DNA of 64,000 nucleotides from UBA11524 sp045591175 (GCA_045591175.1 JAZNSI010000043.1:9226-73225); one strand, 5' to 3'; positions 52,765-61,111 are shown, numbered from the stretch's first letter. The notes: generated by a model not told the origin, from the letters alone. Numbers and translations are program-made.

Positions 52765-53194
52765 CGTCTACGGCGCATTCCTTGCAGGTGCGGAGAAGGG
52801 GATGCGCAGTGCTGTATCACTCCTGCCCGCTCTGTGTGCGATGCTGCTGATGCTTGCGTTGGTGAACGCCTCCGGTTTGACCGCGCTGCTGACGAGCGTG
52901 ATCTCCCCGCTGACCGGAGCGATGGGGCTGCCCCCGGAGATCGCGCCGATGCTGCTGCTGCGCCCGCTGACGGGTTCTGGTAGTCTTGCTGCCCTGGAGG
53001 CCGTTTTCGAGAACTGCGGCGTGGACAGCCGGGCGGGGAGGATCGCATCCGTCCTCATGGGCTCCAGCGAAACGATCTTCTACACCATGACCGTATACCT
53101 TGGCGCAGCCGGCGTGAAGCGGCTGCCGCGGGTGCTGCCGGTATCTTTGGCGGCGTATTTCCTCAGTGCGGCGCTGTGCGGGTGGATCATGTAG
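52688..53194 (+). CDS. spmB: Spore maturation protein B
   Basis: 168 residues, membrane protein of the SpmB family: VYGAFLAGAEKGMRSAVSLLPALCAMLLML near residue 28, LPPEIAPMLLLRPLTGSGSLAALEAVF near 80-105 (the PLSGSGS-type motif), and LMGSSETIFYTMTVYLGAAG near 125. Start after GGAGGG. Cotranscribed and overlapping with spmA. Confidence 0.93.
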   Translation: MNGWSGAAIVALAGVVVLRGMWKGCDVYGAFLAGAEKGMRSAVSLLPALCAMLLMLALVNASGLTALLTSVISPLTGAMGLPPEIAPMLLLRPLTGSGSLAALEAVFENCGVDSRAGRIASVLMGSSETIFYTMTVYLGAAGVKRLPRVLPVSLAAYFLSAALCGWIM

Positions 53195-53223
53195 CATTCG
53201 TTAGAAGCATCAACAAAAACTGC

Positions 53224-53252
53224 TTGAAACACCGGAGCAATTCATGTATAAT
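53224..53252 (+). promoter_or_regulatory. Promoter for the HutP-family gene
   Basis: TTGAAA, 17 nt, TATAAT. Confidence 0.8.
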
Positions 53253-53294
53253 GTACATAAGAATGTCCTCCAACGGGGGAAGGAGCGTAGTGCT

Positions 53295-53702
53295 ATGCTT
53301 GACAGCCGCGATGTTGCCCGTGCAGCCATCACTCTGGCCATGACAGCCAGCCGTGAAGATGAAGCGAACCAAAAACAGCGCCTCAGTGAGCTTGAGATCC
53401 GGTCTGCTGCGTCGGACTTTGGCGGCGACTTCGTCACCTCGGTGATGAAGATCATCGAGCGTGCGGTGGTGATCGCCAAGCGGGAGGGACTCATTGGCGA
53501 AAAGGATCACGAGGAAGGCGCTGTTGCCGGCGCTGCCCATGACGCGGTCACCCAGATCACCGACAAGGCCATGGGCCTGAACGTGGGCGGCAAGATCGGC
53601 GTTGCCCGTGCGGGCGGCCATGTTGCGGTGGCGATCTTCTTCACCGTGGGTCTGGTGCACCTCAACGAGGTGTGCGTGGGCCTGGGCCATCGCGCCGTAT
53701 AA
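53295..53702 (+). CDS. HutP family RNA-binding regulator (clostridial type)
   Basis: 135 residues. HutP of Bacillus is a histidine- and Mg-dependent antiterminator that binds NAG-repeat RNA. The clostridial HutP-family core is visible: DVARAAITLAMTASREDE, FGGDFVTSVMKIIERAVVIAKREGLI, HEEGAVAGAAHDAVTQITDKAMGLNVGGKIGVARAGGHVAVAIFF and LVHLNEVCVGLGHRAV. No histidine-utilisation gene is near, so the natural target is unknown. ATG at 53295 has AAGGAG 9 nt upstream. It is 22 nt before cmk, so it may be in the cmk-plsC transcript. Confidence 0.88.
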   Translation: MLDSRDVARAAITLAMTASREDEANQKQRLSELEIRSAASDFGGDFVTSVMKIIERAVVIAKREGLIGEKDHEEGAVAGAAHDAVTQITDKAMGLNVGGKIGVARAGGHVAVAIFFTVGLVHLNEVCVGLGHRAV

Positions 53703-53724
53703 TATATACAGAGGAGAAACACAT

Positions 53725-54396
53725 ATGATTCTGAATATCGCCATGGACGGCCCAGTTGGTGCGGGCAAGTCCTCCATTGCCAAGGCTGTGGCGGATCGCC
53801 TGGGCATCCTTCACCTGGATACCGGTGCAATGTACCGCGCGGTGGGGCTGTCTGCCATCCGCGCAGGCATTGATCTCCAGGACGAAGCTGCCGTCACCGA
53901 GCACACGAAGAAGATCGATGTGTCCGTGGCTCACAGCGCTACGGGGCAGCGTACCATCGTGGACGGGAAGGATGTGACCGACTTTATCCGCACGCCGGAG
54001 GTGTCGATGGCCGCGTCCACCGTGGGCAAGTACCTGGGCGTCCGCCGGGAAATGGTGGCCATCCAGCAGAAGCTGGCCGCGACCACGCCCATGCTGGTGG
54101 ACGGCCGCGATATCTGCGTACGCGTGCTGCCGAATGCGCCGGTGAAGCTCTTCCTGACCGCGTCTGCCGAGGAACGTGCCCGCCGCCGCTGGCTGGAGAT
54201 GCAGCAGAAGGGCGACACCACGCCTTATGAGGACGTGCTGCGCGACCTGCGTGCCCGCGACGCTCAGGACATGAACCGCGAGGTGGATCCCCTGCGCCCC
54301 ACGGAGGACGCGGTGATCGTGGATTCCACCGAAATGAACTTTGACCAGGTGGTCGAATATATCCTCAAAATCGTGGAGGAAAAGACCCATGAGTGA
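53725..54396 (+). CDS. cmk: Cytidylate kinase
   Basis: 223 residues. CMP/dCMP kinase: Walker A GPVGAGKSS near residues 9-17, GRAMYRAVGL-like DTGAMYRAVGL near 33, the TPEVSMAASTVG motif near 90 and LVDGRDICVRVLP near 122 followed by the LID-type RARRRWLEMQ. ATG at 53725 follows AGAGGAG. plsC and the IspH-S1 gene come next, an order common in Clostridia and Bacilli. Confidence 0.95.
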   Translation: MILNIAMDGPVGAGKSSIAKAVADRLGILHLDTGAMYRAVGLSAIRAGIDLQDEAAVTEHTKKIDVSVAHSATGQRTIVDGKDVTDFIRTPEVSMAASTVGKYLGVRREMVAIQQKLAATTPMLVDGRDICVRVLPNAPVKLFLTASAEERARRRWLEMQQKGDTTPYEDVLRDLRARDAQDMNREVDPLRPTEDAVIVDSTEMNFDQVVEYILKIVEEKTHE

Positions 54397-55063
54397 ACTG
54401 AAGAAGTCCGATAAGCAGCAGAAGGCGCTGGCCAAGGCGGAAGCGAAGCGCAAAAAGCCCTCCTGGGTGTACTCCATCGTGCTGCCGGTGGTGCGGGTGC
54501 TGTTCAAGACCATCCTCCCGGTGAAGTTCCATGGGGCGGAGAACGTCCGCAGCATGGATGCGCCCTATATCCTCATGGGCAACCATACCACCATGCTGGA
54601 TCCCTTCATGATGGCTGCGGCGGTGCCGAAGTACCAGATCCGCTTCATCGGCAAGAAGGAGCTGTGGAAGTTTCCGCCCTTTGCCTGGTTTGCCAACCAG
54701 ATCAAGGCCATTCCGGTGGATCGTCATAACACCGACATGGAGGCCATGCGCGCCTGCATGCGCGTCACCCGTGAAGGCCATGTGCTGGGCATCTTCCCCG
54801 AGGGCACCCGCCATCATGACGGCCTGATGACCGAGCTGGAATCCGGCGTGGCGATGATCGCCCTGCGCTCGAAGGTACCGCTGGTGCCGGTGTATATCGC
54901 GGGCAAGCTGGGGCTGTTCCGGACGCTGCACGTGTATGTTGGCAAGCCCATCATGATGGATGACCTGCGGGCAGAGGGCATCAACACCCAGACCTGCCAG
55001 GCGCTGCTGGGCCGCATCACCGAGACCTATGCAGCGCTGGACGCGGCACGCCCGGAGGCGTGA
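54389..55063 (+). CDS. plsC: 1-acylglycerol-3-phosphate O-acyltransferase
   Basis: 224 residues. LPLAT motifs: NHTTMLD with His66 and Asp71 (HX4D) and GIFPEGTRHHDG near 130. The enzyme makes phosphatidate from lysophosphatidate. The N-terminus is Lys-rich, then a hydrophobic anchor VYSIVLPVVRVLFKTIL. The start overlaps the end of cmk by 8 nt (GTGGAGG upstream), so it is coupled. Confidence 0.95.
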   Translation: MSELKKSDKQQKALAKAEAKRKKPSWVYSIVLPVVRVLFKTILPVKFHGAENVRSMDAPYILMGNHTTMLDPFMMAAAVPKYQIRFIGKKELWKFPPFAWFANQIKAIPVDRHNTDMEAMRACMRVTREGHVLGIFPEGTRHHDGLMTELESGVAMIALRSKVPLVPVYIAGKLGLFRTLHVYVGKPIMMDDLRAEGINTQTCQALLGRITETYAALDAARPEA

Positions 55064-55069
55064 TAACAA

Positions 55070-55106
55070 AACAGACCGCCGGATCACTGAATTCGGGGGT
55101 CTGTTT
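55070..55106 (+). terminator. Weak terminator after plsC
   Basis: ACAGACC / GGTCTGT outer stem and GCCGG-type inner region, followed by TTTGCG; a short T-tract. Confidence 0.5.
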
Positions 55107-55210
55107 GCGCATCACAAAAATTTTTTTGAAAAATTTGTGCAAACAAGAAGGAATTCTGCAATTTGCATAGAATTTTAGTCTAACAGCAAGTTTGCGAAAG
55201 GAAGCTGTTC

Positions 55211-57178
55211 ATGCCACTTGAGGTCGCTCAACACGCGGGATTTTGCATGGGCGTGCGCCGTGCAGTCGAGGCAGCCATGAAGGTTGCCGATACTGACGTA
55301 CCCTCCTGCACCCTCGGCGCGCTGATCCACAACCCCACCGTGGTGGAAATGCTTCGTGAACATGGCGTTCCTGCAATTTCATCTCCGGATGAGGCCGATG
55401 GCCGACAGGTGCTGATCCGCAGCCACGGCGTTTCGCCGGATGTGCTGGCAGATCTCGCAGCGCGGGGATGCCCCGTGCTTGACCTGACCTGTCCCTTTGT
55501 GGACAAGCTCCACCGCATCGTGGAGGGCGGCACCGCTGATGGCACGCCCGTCATCATGGTGGGGGAGAAGGATCACCCGGAAGTGAAAGGAACCTGCGGC
55601 TGGGCCAAGGGCGACGTCTACGTTGTTGCCACGCCGGAGGAAGCCGCTGATCTCCCGGAGCTGCCCAGGGCCGTCGCAGCTGCCCAGACGACCTTTCCGC
55701 CGGACAGGTGGGAAGCGATTGTTGGGGTGCTCCGACAAAGGGTGGGGGAGCTGCAGGAGCACAACACCATCTGCAATGCCACGGCTACCCGCCAACGGGA
55801 AGCCCGTGAACTGGCCTCCCGCGCGGACGCGATGATCGTCGTCGGCGGCAGGGAGAGTGCAAACACACAAAAGCTGTACGCGGCCTGCAAGGCGCTGTGT
55901 CCGCGGACGATTCTGGTAGAGCGCGCGGCGGAGATTCCGCCTGCCTTTGCAAATATAAATTCCGAATTCATTGGAATTACCGCCGGGGCTTCAACCCCTG
56001 ACGGTTCACTTAAGGAGGTTGTAACCCAAATGACCGACATGCAGAACACCGAGTTTACCATGGATGCCGTCGTGGCGAGCCTGACCCGCATCCGCGCCGG
56101 CCAGACCGTCACCGGTAAGGTTGTGCAGATCACCGAGGACGAAGTCTGCGTCAACATCGGCTACAAGGCCGACGGCATCATCAAGCGCGCCGACCTGACC
56201 CAGGAAGATGTCAAGCTGGACGACGAAGTCGAGGCTGAGATCGTCAAGGTCAACGACGGCGAGGGCAACGTGGTTCTGTCCCAGCGCAACATCGTTAACC
56301 GCAAGGCCTGGGAGGCCCTGCTGGCCAAGCACGAGAACGGCGAGTACGTTGTCGGCACCGGCAAGGAAGCCGTCAAGGGCGGCCTGATCTGTGACGTGGA
56401 GGGCGTGCGCGCCTTCGTGCCCGCTTCCCAGCTGGCTCAGCACTACGTCGAGAAGATCGCTGACTTCGTTGGCAAGGAAATGAAGCTGAAGATCATCGAG
56501 GTCGACAAGCAGAAGAAGCGCATCGTCGCTTCCCGCAAGCAGGTCATCGCTGAGGAGACCGCTGCTCGCGAAGAAGAAGCTTGGGGCCGTCTGGAAGAGG
56601 GCATCATCATCCACGGTATCGTCCGTCGTCTGTCCGCCTTTGGCGCGTTCGTCGACGTGGGCGGCGTGGACGGCCTGATCCACATCACCGACCTGTCTTG
56701 GGGCCGTATCTCTCATCCCAATGAGGTCGTCAAGCCCAACCAGGAAGTGGACGTCAAGATCCTGTCCCTGGATCGTGAGCGCAAGCGCATCCAGCTGGGC
56801 TACAAGCAGCTGATGCCCCGTCCCTGGGACAATGCGGCTGAAATGTACCCCGAAGGCGCGATCGTTGAGGGCAAGGTTGTCCGCATCACCGATTTCGGCG
56901 CTTTCGTTGAGCTGCAGCCCGGCCTGGATGGCCTGGTGCACATCTCCCAGTGCGCTACCACCCGCGTGAATAAGGTCGAGGACGCTGTCCAGGTCGGCCA
57001 GGTTGTTCGCGTGAAGGTTCTGTCCGTTGACACCGAGAAGAAGCGTATCTCTCTGTCCATCCGTCAGGCTCTGGAAGACGAGTTCACCTTCGAAGAGGTC
57101 GAGGAGCTGGAGCCCGTGGCTGTCGATGTCGAGGCTGTTGCCGAGGCTGAGGCTGCTGCCGAGGAGACCGCTGAGTAA
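55211..57178 (+). CDS. ispH: IspH (HMBPP reductase) fused to 30S ribosomal protein S1 (RpsA)
   Basis: 655 residues. Residues 1-272 are IspH, the last enzyme of the MEP pathway: the [4Fe-4S] Cys residues are 12 (GFCMG), 94 (LTCPFV) and 188 (NTICNAT), with active-site His40, His72 and His122. Residues 274-655 carry four S1 RNA-binding domains (for example GIVRRLSAFGAFVDVGGVDGLIHITDLS near 480 and GKVVRITDFGAFVELQPGLDGLVHIS near 555). The fusion occurs in Clostridia. A strong Shine-Dalgarno and ATG (56030) lie exactly at the junction; see the separate entry. The acidic tail is Ala/Glu-rich. Start ATG follows AAAGGAAG. Confidence 0.95.
   Translation: MPLEVAQHAGFCMGVRRAVEAAMKVADTDVPSCTLGALIHNPTVVEMLREHGVPAISSPDEADGRQVLIRSHGVSPDVLADLAARGCPVLDLTCPFVDKLHRIVEGGTADGTPVIMVGEKDHPEVKGTCGWAKGDVYVVATPEEAADLPELPRAVAAAQTTFPPDRWEAIVGVLRQRVGELQEHNTICNATATRQREARELASRADAMIVVGGRESANTQKLYAACKALCPRTILVERAAEIPPAFANINSEFIGITAGASTPDGSLKEVVTQMTDMQNTEFTMDAVVASLTRIRAGQTVTGKVVQITEDEVCVNIGYKADGIIKRADLTQEDVKLDDEVEAEIVKVNDGEGNVVLSQRNIVNRKAWEALLAKHENGEYVVGTGKEAVKGGLICDVEGVRAFVPASQLAQHYVEKIADFVGKEMKLKIIEVDKQKKRIVASRKQVIAEETAAREEEAWGRLEEGIIIHGIVRRLSAFGAFVDVGGVDGLIHITDLSWGRISHPNEVVKPNQEVDVKILSLDRERKRIQLGYKQLMPRPWDNAAEMYPEGAIVEGKVVRITDFGAFVELQPGLDGLVHISQCATTRVNKVEDAVQVGQVVRVKVLSVDTEKKRISLSIRQALEDEFTFEEVEELEPVAVDVEAVAEAEAAAEETAE
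56012..56032 (+). promoter_or_regulatory. Internal ribosome-binding site and start inside ispH-rpsA
   Basis: AAGGAGG at 56012-56018, 11 nt, then ATG at 56030-56032 in frame (Met274), at the boundary between the IspH and S1 parts. It would allow the S1 part to be made separately in greater amount. Confidence 0.6.
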
Positions 57179-57191
57179 TCAATCGCATCAT

Positions 57192-57225
57192 AACAGGAGG
57201 CAGGATGACCTGTCTCCTGTTTTTG
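57192..57225 (+). terminator. Terminator after ispH-rpsA
   Basis: AACAGGAG-x-CAGG / CCTG-x-CTCCTGT hairpin followed by TTTTT. Confidence 0.9.
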
Positions 57226-57368
57226 TGTGATGAATAAAGTGCGCGCTTCATGAGCAATATGAACAAAAGCGAATATTTCTGATACCATATATATCCGGCT
57301 GTTGCGGCAGGGGCTGGAATCGTTTTCGTGAAGAATCAACAAAAACATGAAAAACGCACGATTTCCAC

Positions 57369-57397
57369 TTGTACGCGCGCGGAAAAGGTGGTAGAAT
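57369..57397 (+). promoter_or_regulatory. Promoter for purC
   Basis: TTGTAC, 17 nt, TAGAAT. The 57226-57368 stretch before it holds no gene or clear riboswitch. Confidence 0.65.
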
Positions 57398-57471
57398 AGG
57401 ATATTATCCGGCAATGCGGGCAAAATGTTCGCCTTTTGCGGGACTCATTCATGACAAGGGAGCGTGCCTCA

Positions 57472-58185
57472 ATGGTGGAGATTGGCAAGCTGCTGACAGA
57501 AGGCAAGGGCAAGCGAGTCTACGAAACGAATGATCCGAAAACCGCCGTGGTGTATTTCAAGGATGAAGCGCTGGCGTATCATGGCCTCAAGCGCGGACGC
57601 ATCCTGGGCAAGGGTGAGGTTAACAACGCGGTTTGCGCCCATCTGTACAAGATGCTGGCGGAGAAGGGTATTGAGAACCATTTTATCGAGCAGCTGGATG
57701 CGCGTCAGTCGCTGGTGAAGCGTGCGGAGATCATCCCGATCACCATCAAGGTGCGCAACCGCGTGGCGGGTACGCTTGGCGCCCGTATTGGTCTGGAAAC
57801 CGGCACCAAGCTGGATTCCACGATCATTGAGATCGTCCTGCGGGATGAATATCTGGAAAATCCGGTCATCAACGAGACCCATATCATGGCCCTGCATCTC
57901 GCCACGAAGGAAGAAGTCGATTTCATGATCGAAACTTCCCTGAAGATCAACGAGATCCTGAGCGAGTACATGGCGGACATCGGCGTTGAACTGGTGGACT
58001 TTAAGCTGGAGTACGGCCGCTATGAGGGCCGCGTGCTGCTTGTGGACGAGATCGATGCGGATACCTCCCGCTTCTGGGACGCCCGCACCCATGAGCCCCT
58101 CGATATCGACCGTTTCCGCCGCGATCTTGGCAATGTGGAGCAGGCTTATCAGGATCTGCTCCAGCGCATGATGGGCGATAAGTAA
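57472..58185 (+). CDS. purC: Phosphoribosylaminoimidazole-succinocarboxamide synthase
   Basis: 237 residues. SAICAR synthase joins CAIR and aspartate in purine synthesis. EGKGKRVYETND near residue 8-20, VRNRVAGTLGARIGLETGTKL near 100, LVDEIDADTSRFWDA near 187 are typical. ATG at 57472 has AAGGGAG 9 nt upstream; the ATG at 57451 lacks a site. Alone in its transcript, not in a pur cluster. Confidence 0.96.
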   Translation: MVEIGKLLTEGKGKRVYETNDPKTAVVYFKDEALAYHGLKRGRILGKGEVNNAVCAHLYKMLAEKGIENHFIEQLDARQSLVKRAEIIPITIKVRNRVAGTLGARIGLETGTKLDSTIIEIVLRDEYLENPVINETHIMALHLATKEEVDFMIETSLKINEILSEYMADIGVELVDFKLEYGRYEGRVLLVDEIDADTSRFWDARTHEPLDIDRFRRDLGNVEQAYQDLLQRMMGDK

Positions 58186-58195
58186 GTGCATATTG

Positions 58196-58227
58196 GACGC
58201 CGTCGGTGGAAGCCGGCGGCGTTTTCC
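58196..58227 (+). terminator. Terminator after purC
   Basis: GACGCCG-x-CGG / CCG-x-CGGCGTT hairpin followed by TTTTCC. Confidence 0.75.
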
Positions 58228-58258
58228 TGTATTTGCAGGAAATCACAGCAAGCTGAAC

Positions 58259-58287
58259 TTGCATTTTTTCGCTGCGTGATGTATACT
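58259..58287 (+). promoter_or_regulatory. Promoter for the darA-holB-ricT operon
   Basis: TTGCAT, 17 nt, TATACT. Confidence 0.8.
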
Positions 58288-58328
58288 GTATGAGTAAAAA
58301 TATGCCCCTATTCAAGGAGGTTCAAAAT

Positions 58329-58664
58329 ATGAAGCTGATTATCGCCATCGTGCAGGATGAGGATACCTCTCGTCTTGTCAACCAGTTGATGAAGAATGGC
58401 TACGGCGTGACCAAGCTGGCCACCACCGGCGGCTTCCTGCGTGCAGGCAATACCACGCTGCTCATCGGTGTGGACGACGAAAAGATTCCCGCGGTGATGA
58501 AGATCATTGAGGAAGTGTGCAAGTCCCGCAAGCAGCTGACGGCTGCGCCTTCCACGATGGGCAGCATGGGCGGCATGCCCGGCGCTGCGTCCTACCCGGT
58601 GGAAGTGACCGTTGGCGGCGCGACGGTGTTCGTGCTGTCTGTGGATCAGTTCATCAAGCTGTAA
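58329..58664 (+). CDS. darA: Cyclic di-AMP receptor DarA (PII-like)
   Basis: 111 residues. KLIIAIVQDEDTSRLVNQLMKNGYGVTKLATTGGFLRAGNTTLLIG is the diagnostic start of DarA/YaaQ, a PII-like trimer that binds c-di-AMP; the ending FVLSVDQFIKL also fits. It is the first gene before holB, ricT, as in many Firmicutes. ATG after AAGGAGG. Confidence 0.93.
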   Translation: MKLIIAIVQDEDTSRLVNQLMKNGYGVTKLATTGGFLRAGNTTLLIGVDDEKIPAVMKIIEEVCKSRKQLTAAPSTMGSMGGMPGAASYPVEVTVGGATVFVLSVDQFIKL

Positions 58665-58676
58665 GGAGTTTTTTCC

Positions 58677-59723
58677 ATGCCTGCCAGTGATGCAAATGCG
58701 GCCTTCATGCCCGTCCTGTCCGACTTCAAGGGGCAGGGCGCGCTTTACGATGGTCTCATCCGCACTCTGGCTGACGGCACCTTTGTGCATGCGTATCTCA
58801 TCAGCGGCGCGTCCGGCATGGGCAAGCGTACGCTGGCGCGGCTGATGGCGCAGCATCTTTTGTGCACGGGGGAGAGGAAGCCCTGCGGCGTCTGCCCTTC
58901 CTGCGTGCAGGTGCGGGAGAATAATCACCCGGACGTCATCACCGTCGCCCCGGGCAAGCCGCTTTCGCCGGAGGTCAAGGCCGGTATGGCGGGCATCCCG
59001 GTGGATGAGATCCGCTATGTGAACAGCCTGGTCGGCCAGCATACCTTTGTGGGTGGCCAGCGCGTGGTGATCATCGAGCGGGCGGAGAAGATGAATCCTC
59101 CTGCCCAGAATGCGCTGCTCAAAACCCTGGAGGAGCCGCTGGCCGGCACGGTATTCCTGCTGTTGACGGAATCTCCGGAGCTGCTGCTGCCCACCATCGT
59201 CAGCCGGTGCCGCGCACTGAAGCTGCATCCCTGGCCGGACGAGGTGGTGCGAAATGCGCTGCGCGTCCACGGTGTGGATGATACTATGGCCAGAAAGGCG
59301 CTTTCTGTCTGTGGTGGAAGCATCGGACAGGCCATCGCGGTGGCCGCGGACGAAGCATACTGGCAGCGCAGGCGGGATGTGATGCAGGATTTCTTCGGCA
59401 TCAGCGCCCGCGTGGACATTTTGAAGGTCTCCACCGCGTGGAAGGACCGTAAGGACGAGTCCGACGCGCTGCTGAATGATGTGGAGGACATGCTGCGCAC
59501 GCTGATGCTGGTGCGCTTCGACAAGCAGGACGAAAGCCTGCTGGACGATTACCCCGACGCATGGCAGCGTCTGGCCCGGGAGGGCGGGCTGCCGTCGTTT
59601 ATGAAGCTGATGGATGCGGTGACGGAGGCGCGCCGCATGCGGGCGAATCAAGTGACATGGCAGGCGGTGGTGGAACAGCTGCTGCTGAGCCTGATGGAGG
59701 AAAAAAGCAAATGGTCAATGTAA
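58677..59723 (+). CDS. holB: DNA polymerase III subunit delta'
   Basis: 348 residues of the clamp loader. HAYLISGASGMGKRTLA near residue 38-54 is the Walker-A-like loop, CTGERKPCGVCPSC near 63 is the zinc site, EKMNPPAQNALLKTLEEP near 141 is Walker B/sensor-like and SRCRALKL the Arg finger. It loads the beta clamp. Start follows AAGGAG. Its end overlaps the next gene by 13 nt. Confidence 0.93.
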   Translation: MPASDANAAFMPVLSDFKGQGALYDGLIRTLADGTFVHAYLISGASGMGKRTLARLMAQHLLCTGERKPCGVCPSCVQVRENNHPDVITVAPGKPLSPEVKAGMAGIPVDEIRYVNSLVGQHTFVGGQRVVIIERAEKMNPPAQNALLKTLEEPLAGTVFLLLTESPELLLPTIVSRCRALKLHPWPDEVVRNALRVHGVDDTMARKALSVCGGSIGQAIAVAADEAYWQRRRDVMQDFFGISARVDILKVSTAWKDRKDESDALLNDVEDMLRTLMLVRFDKQDESLLDDYPDAWQRLAREGGLPSFMKLMDAVTEARRMRANQVTWQAVVEQLLLSLMEEKSKWSM

Positions 59724-60838
59724 TTGGCGTTCGTTTTGAGAACGCTGGCAAGCTGTATTTTTTCGATCCCGGTGAGCTGTGGCCCACGCCCGGCGATTAT
59801 GTGCTGGTAGAGACCTCCCGCGGCGTGGAGTTCGGCGAGGTGGTGACCGGCATCAAGGAGATCGACGATGCTACCCTGCAGAGCCCCCTCAAGCCTGTGG
59901 TGCGCATTGCCACGGTAGAGGACATCCAGCATAACAAGGACAACAAGGCAGCCCAACGCGAGGCCTATGAGGTCTGCCAAAAGAAGATCGCCGAGCACAA
60001 GCTGGACATGAAGCTGGTGAGCGTGGAGTACACCTTCGACAATTCGAAGATCCTCTTCTACTTTACTGCCAATGGCCGCGTGGATTTCCGCAGTCTGGTG
60101 AAGGATCTGGCGGGCGTGTTCAAGACCCGCATCGAGCTGCGTCAAATTGGCGTGCGCGATGAGGCGAAGATGCTGGGCGGTCTGGGCATCTGCGGCCGTC
60201 CCATCTGCTGCGGCGCGTTCCTGGGCGATTTCCAGCCCGTGTCCATCAAGATGGCCAAGGAACAGAATCTGTCCCTGAATCCCACGAAGATCTCCGGCGT
60301 GTGCGGACGCCTGATGTGCTGCCTGAAGTACGAGCAGGATCAGTATGAGGCCACCCGCAAGAAGATGCCCAAGGTCGGCAAGGAGGTCATCACGCCCGAC
60401 GGCCCCGGTGTGGTGTGGGAACTGAATATCATCAAGGAAACCATCAAGGTGCGTATCCAGAAGGGAGATTCCAGCGAGCTGAAGGAATTCCCGATGGATG
60501 ATGTACAGCGTCCCGGCGCCAATGTCCGCAAAGAAGAGCCTGCTGCAGAGCACGCACCTGTGCAGAAGAATGATGAACAGCCCCGCGCCGGCAAGGAACG
60601 TCCTGCCCGCGAGGAACGTAAGCCCCGCCGCGAGGGTGGGGAGAAGGCTGACCAGCCTGAGCGGCAGGAAAAGCGCCGTCCTCAGCAGGATAAGCCTGCG
60701 GAGGTCCCCGTCGAAGAAGCTCCTGCGAAGGAGCCCAAGGCTGCCCCTGCCGCAGAGGCGGAGACTGCTGGTGTCAACTCCTGGAAGGCCGCCCTTGAGA
60801 AGGCTATGAGGGAAGCCGGGAACAATGGAAATACTTAA
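59711..60838 (+). CDS. ricT: RicT/YaaT (PSP1-domain) protein with a charged tail
   Basis: 375 residues. Residues 1-265 are the PSP1 domain of RicT/YaaT: VIGVRFENAGKLYFFDP, the Cys motifs GGLGICGRPICCGAFLGDF near 155-173 and GVCGRLMCCLKYE near 197. In Bacillus RicT is part of the RicA-RicF-RicT Y-complex that carries [4Fe-4S] clusters and works with RNase Y on mRNA. Residues 270-355 are a low-complexity charged tail (Glu/Lys/Pro/Ala), with a short end KAALEKAMREAGNN. ATG at 59711 after GGAGGAAAA. Encoded in the holB operon. Confidence 0.93.
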   Translation: MVNVIGVRFENAGKLYFFDPGELWPTPGDYVLVETSRGVEFGEVVTGIKEIDDATLQSPLKPVVRIATVEDIQHNKDNKAAQREAYEVCQKKIAEHKLDMKLVSVEYTFDNSKILFYFTANGRVDFRSLVKDLAGVFKTRIELRQIGVRDEAKMLGGLGICGRPICCGAFLGDFQPVSIKMAKEQNLSLNPTKISGVCGRLMCCLKYEQDQYEATRKKMPKVGKEVITPDGPGVVWELNIIKETIKVRIQKGDSSELKEFPMDDVQRPGANVRKEEPAAEHAPVQKNDEQPRAGKERPAREERKPRREGGEKADQPERQEKRRPQQDKPAEVPVEEAPAKEPKAAPAAEAETAGVNSWKAALEKAMREAGNNGNT

Positions 60839-60855
60839 TTTGTGATAAGTAAGTG

Positions 60856-60885
60856 TTGACTAACCCCAGTATACAGGTGTATCAT
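60856..60885 (+). promoter_or_regulatory. Promoter for the ferredoxin gene
   Basis: TTGACT, 18 nt, TATCAT. Confidence 0.75.
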
Positions 60886-60930
60886 AACATCAACCTCGAC
60901 GTATGTCGAAATATGAAGGAGGTAACTGTC

Positions 60931-61098
60931 ATGGCTTACAAGATTACCGATGCTTGCATCGCTTGCGGCGCTTGCGCTGAGGGCTGCCCCGTGAACGCTA
61001 TCACCGAGGGTGACGGCAAGTACGAGATCAATGCCGATCTGTGCATCGACTGCGGCGCTTGCGCTGACGTCTGCCCCGTGTCTGCTCCCGAGGCCTAA
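60931..61098 (+). CDS. 2[4Fe-4S] clostridial ferredoxin
   Basis: 55 residues. Two complete CxxCxxCxxxCP sets, CIACGACAEGCP and CIDCGACADVCP, bind the two clusters that pass electrons at low potential. Length typical of clostridial ferredoxin. ATG at 60931 follows GAAGGAGG. Own promoter and terminator. Confidence 0.96.
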   Translation: MAYKITDACIACGACAEGCPVNAITEGDGKYEINADLCIDCGACADVCPVSAPEA

Positions 61099-61111
61099 TC
61101 GAGAGTACACA

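Noticed and set aside
57226..57368. Purine riboswitch or PurR box before purC
   Set aside because: None of the conserved three-way-junction core or PurBox sequence could be found.
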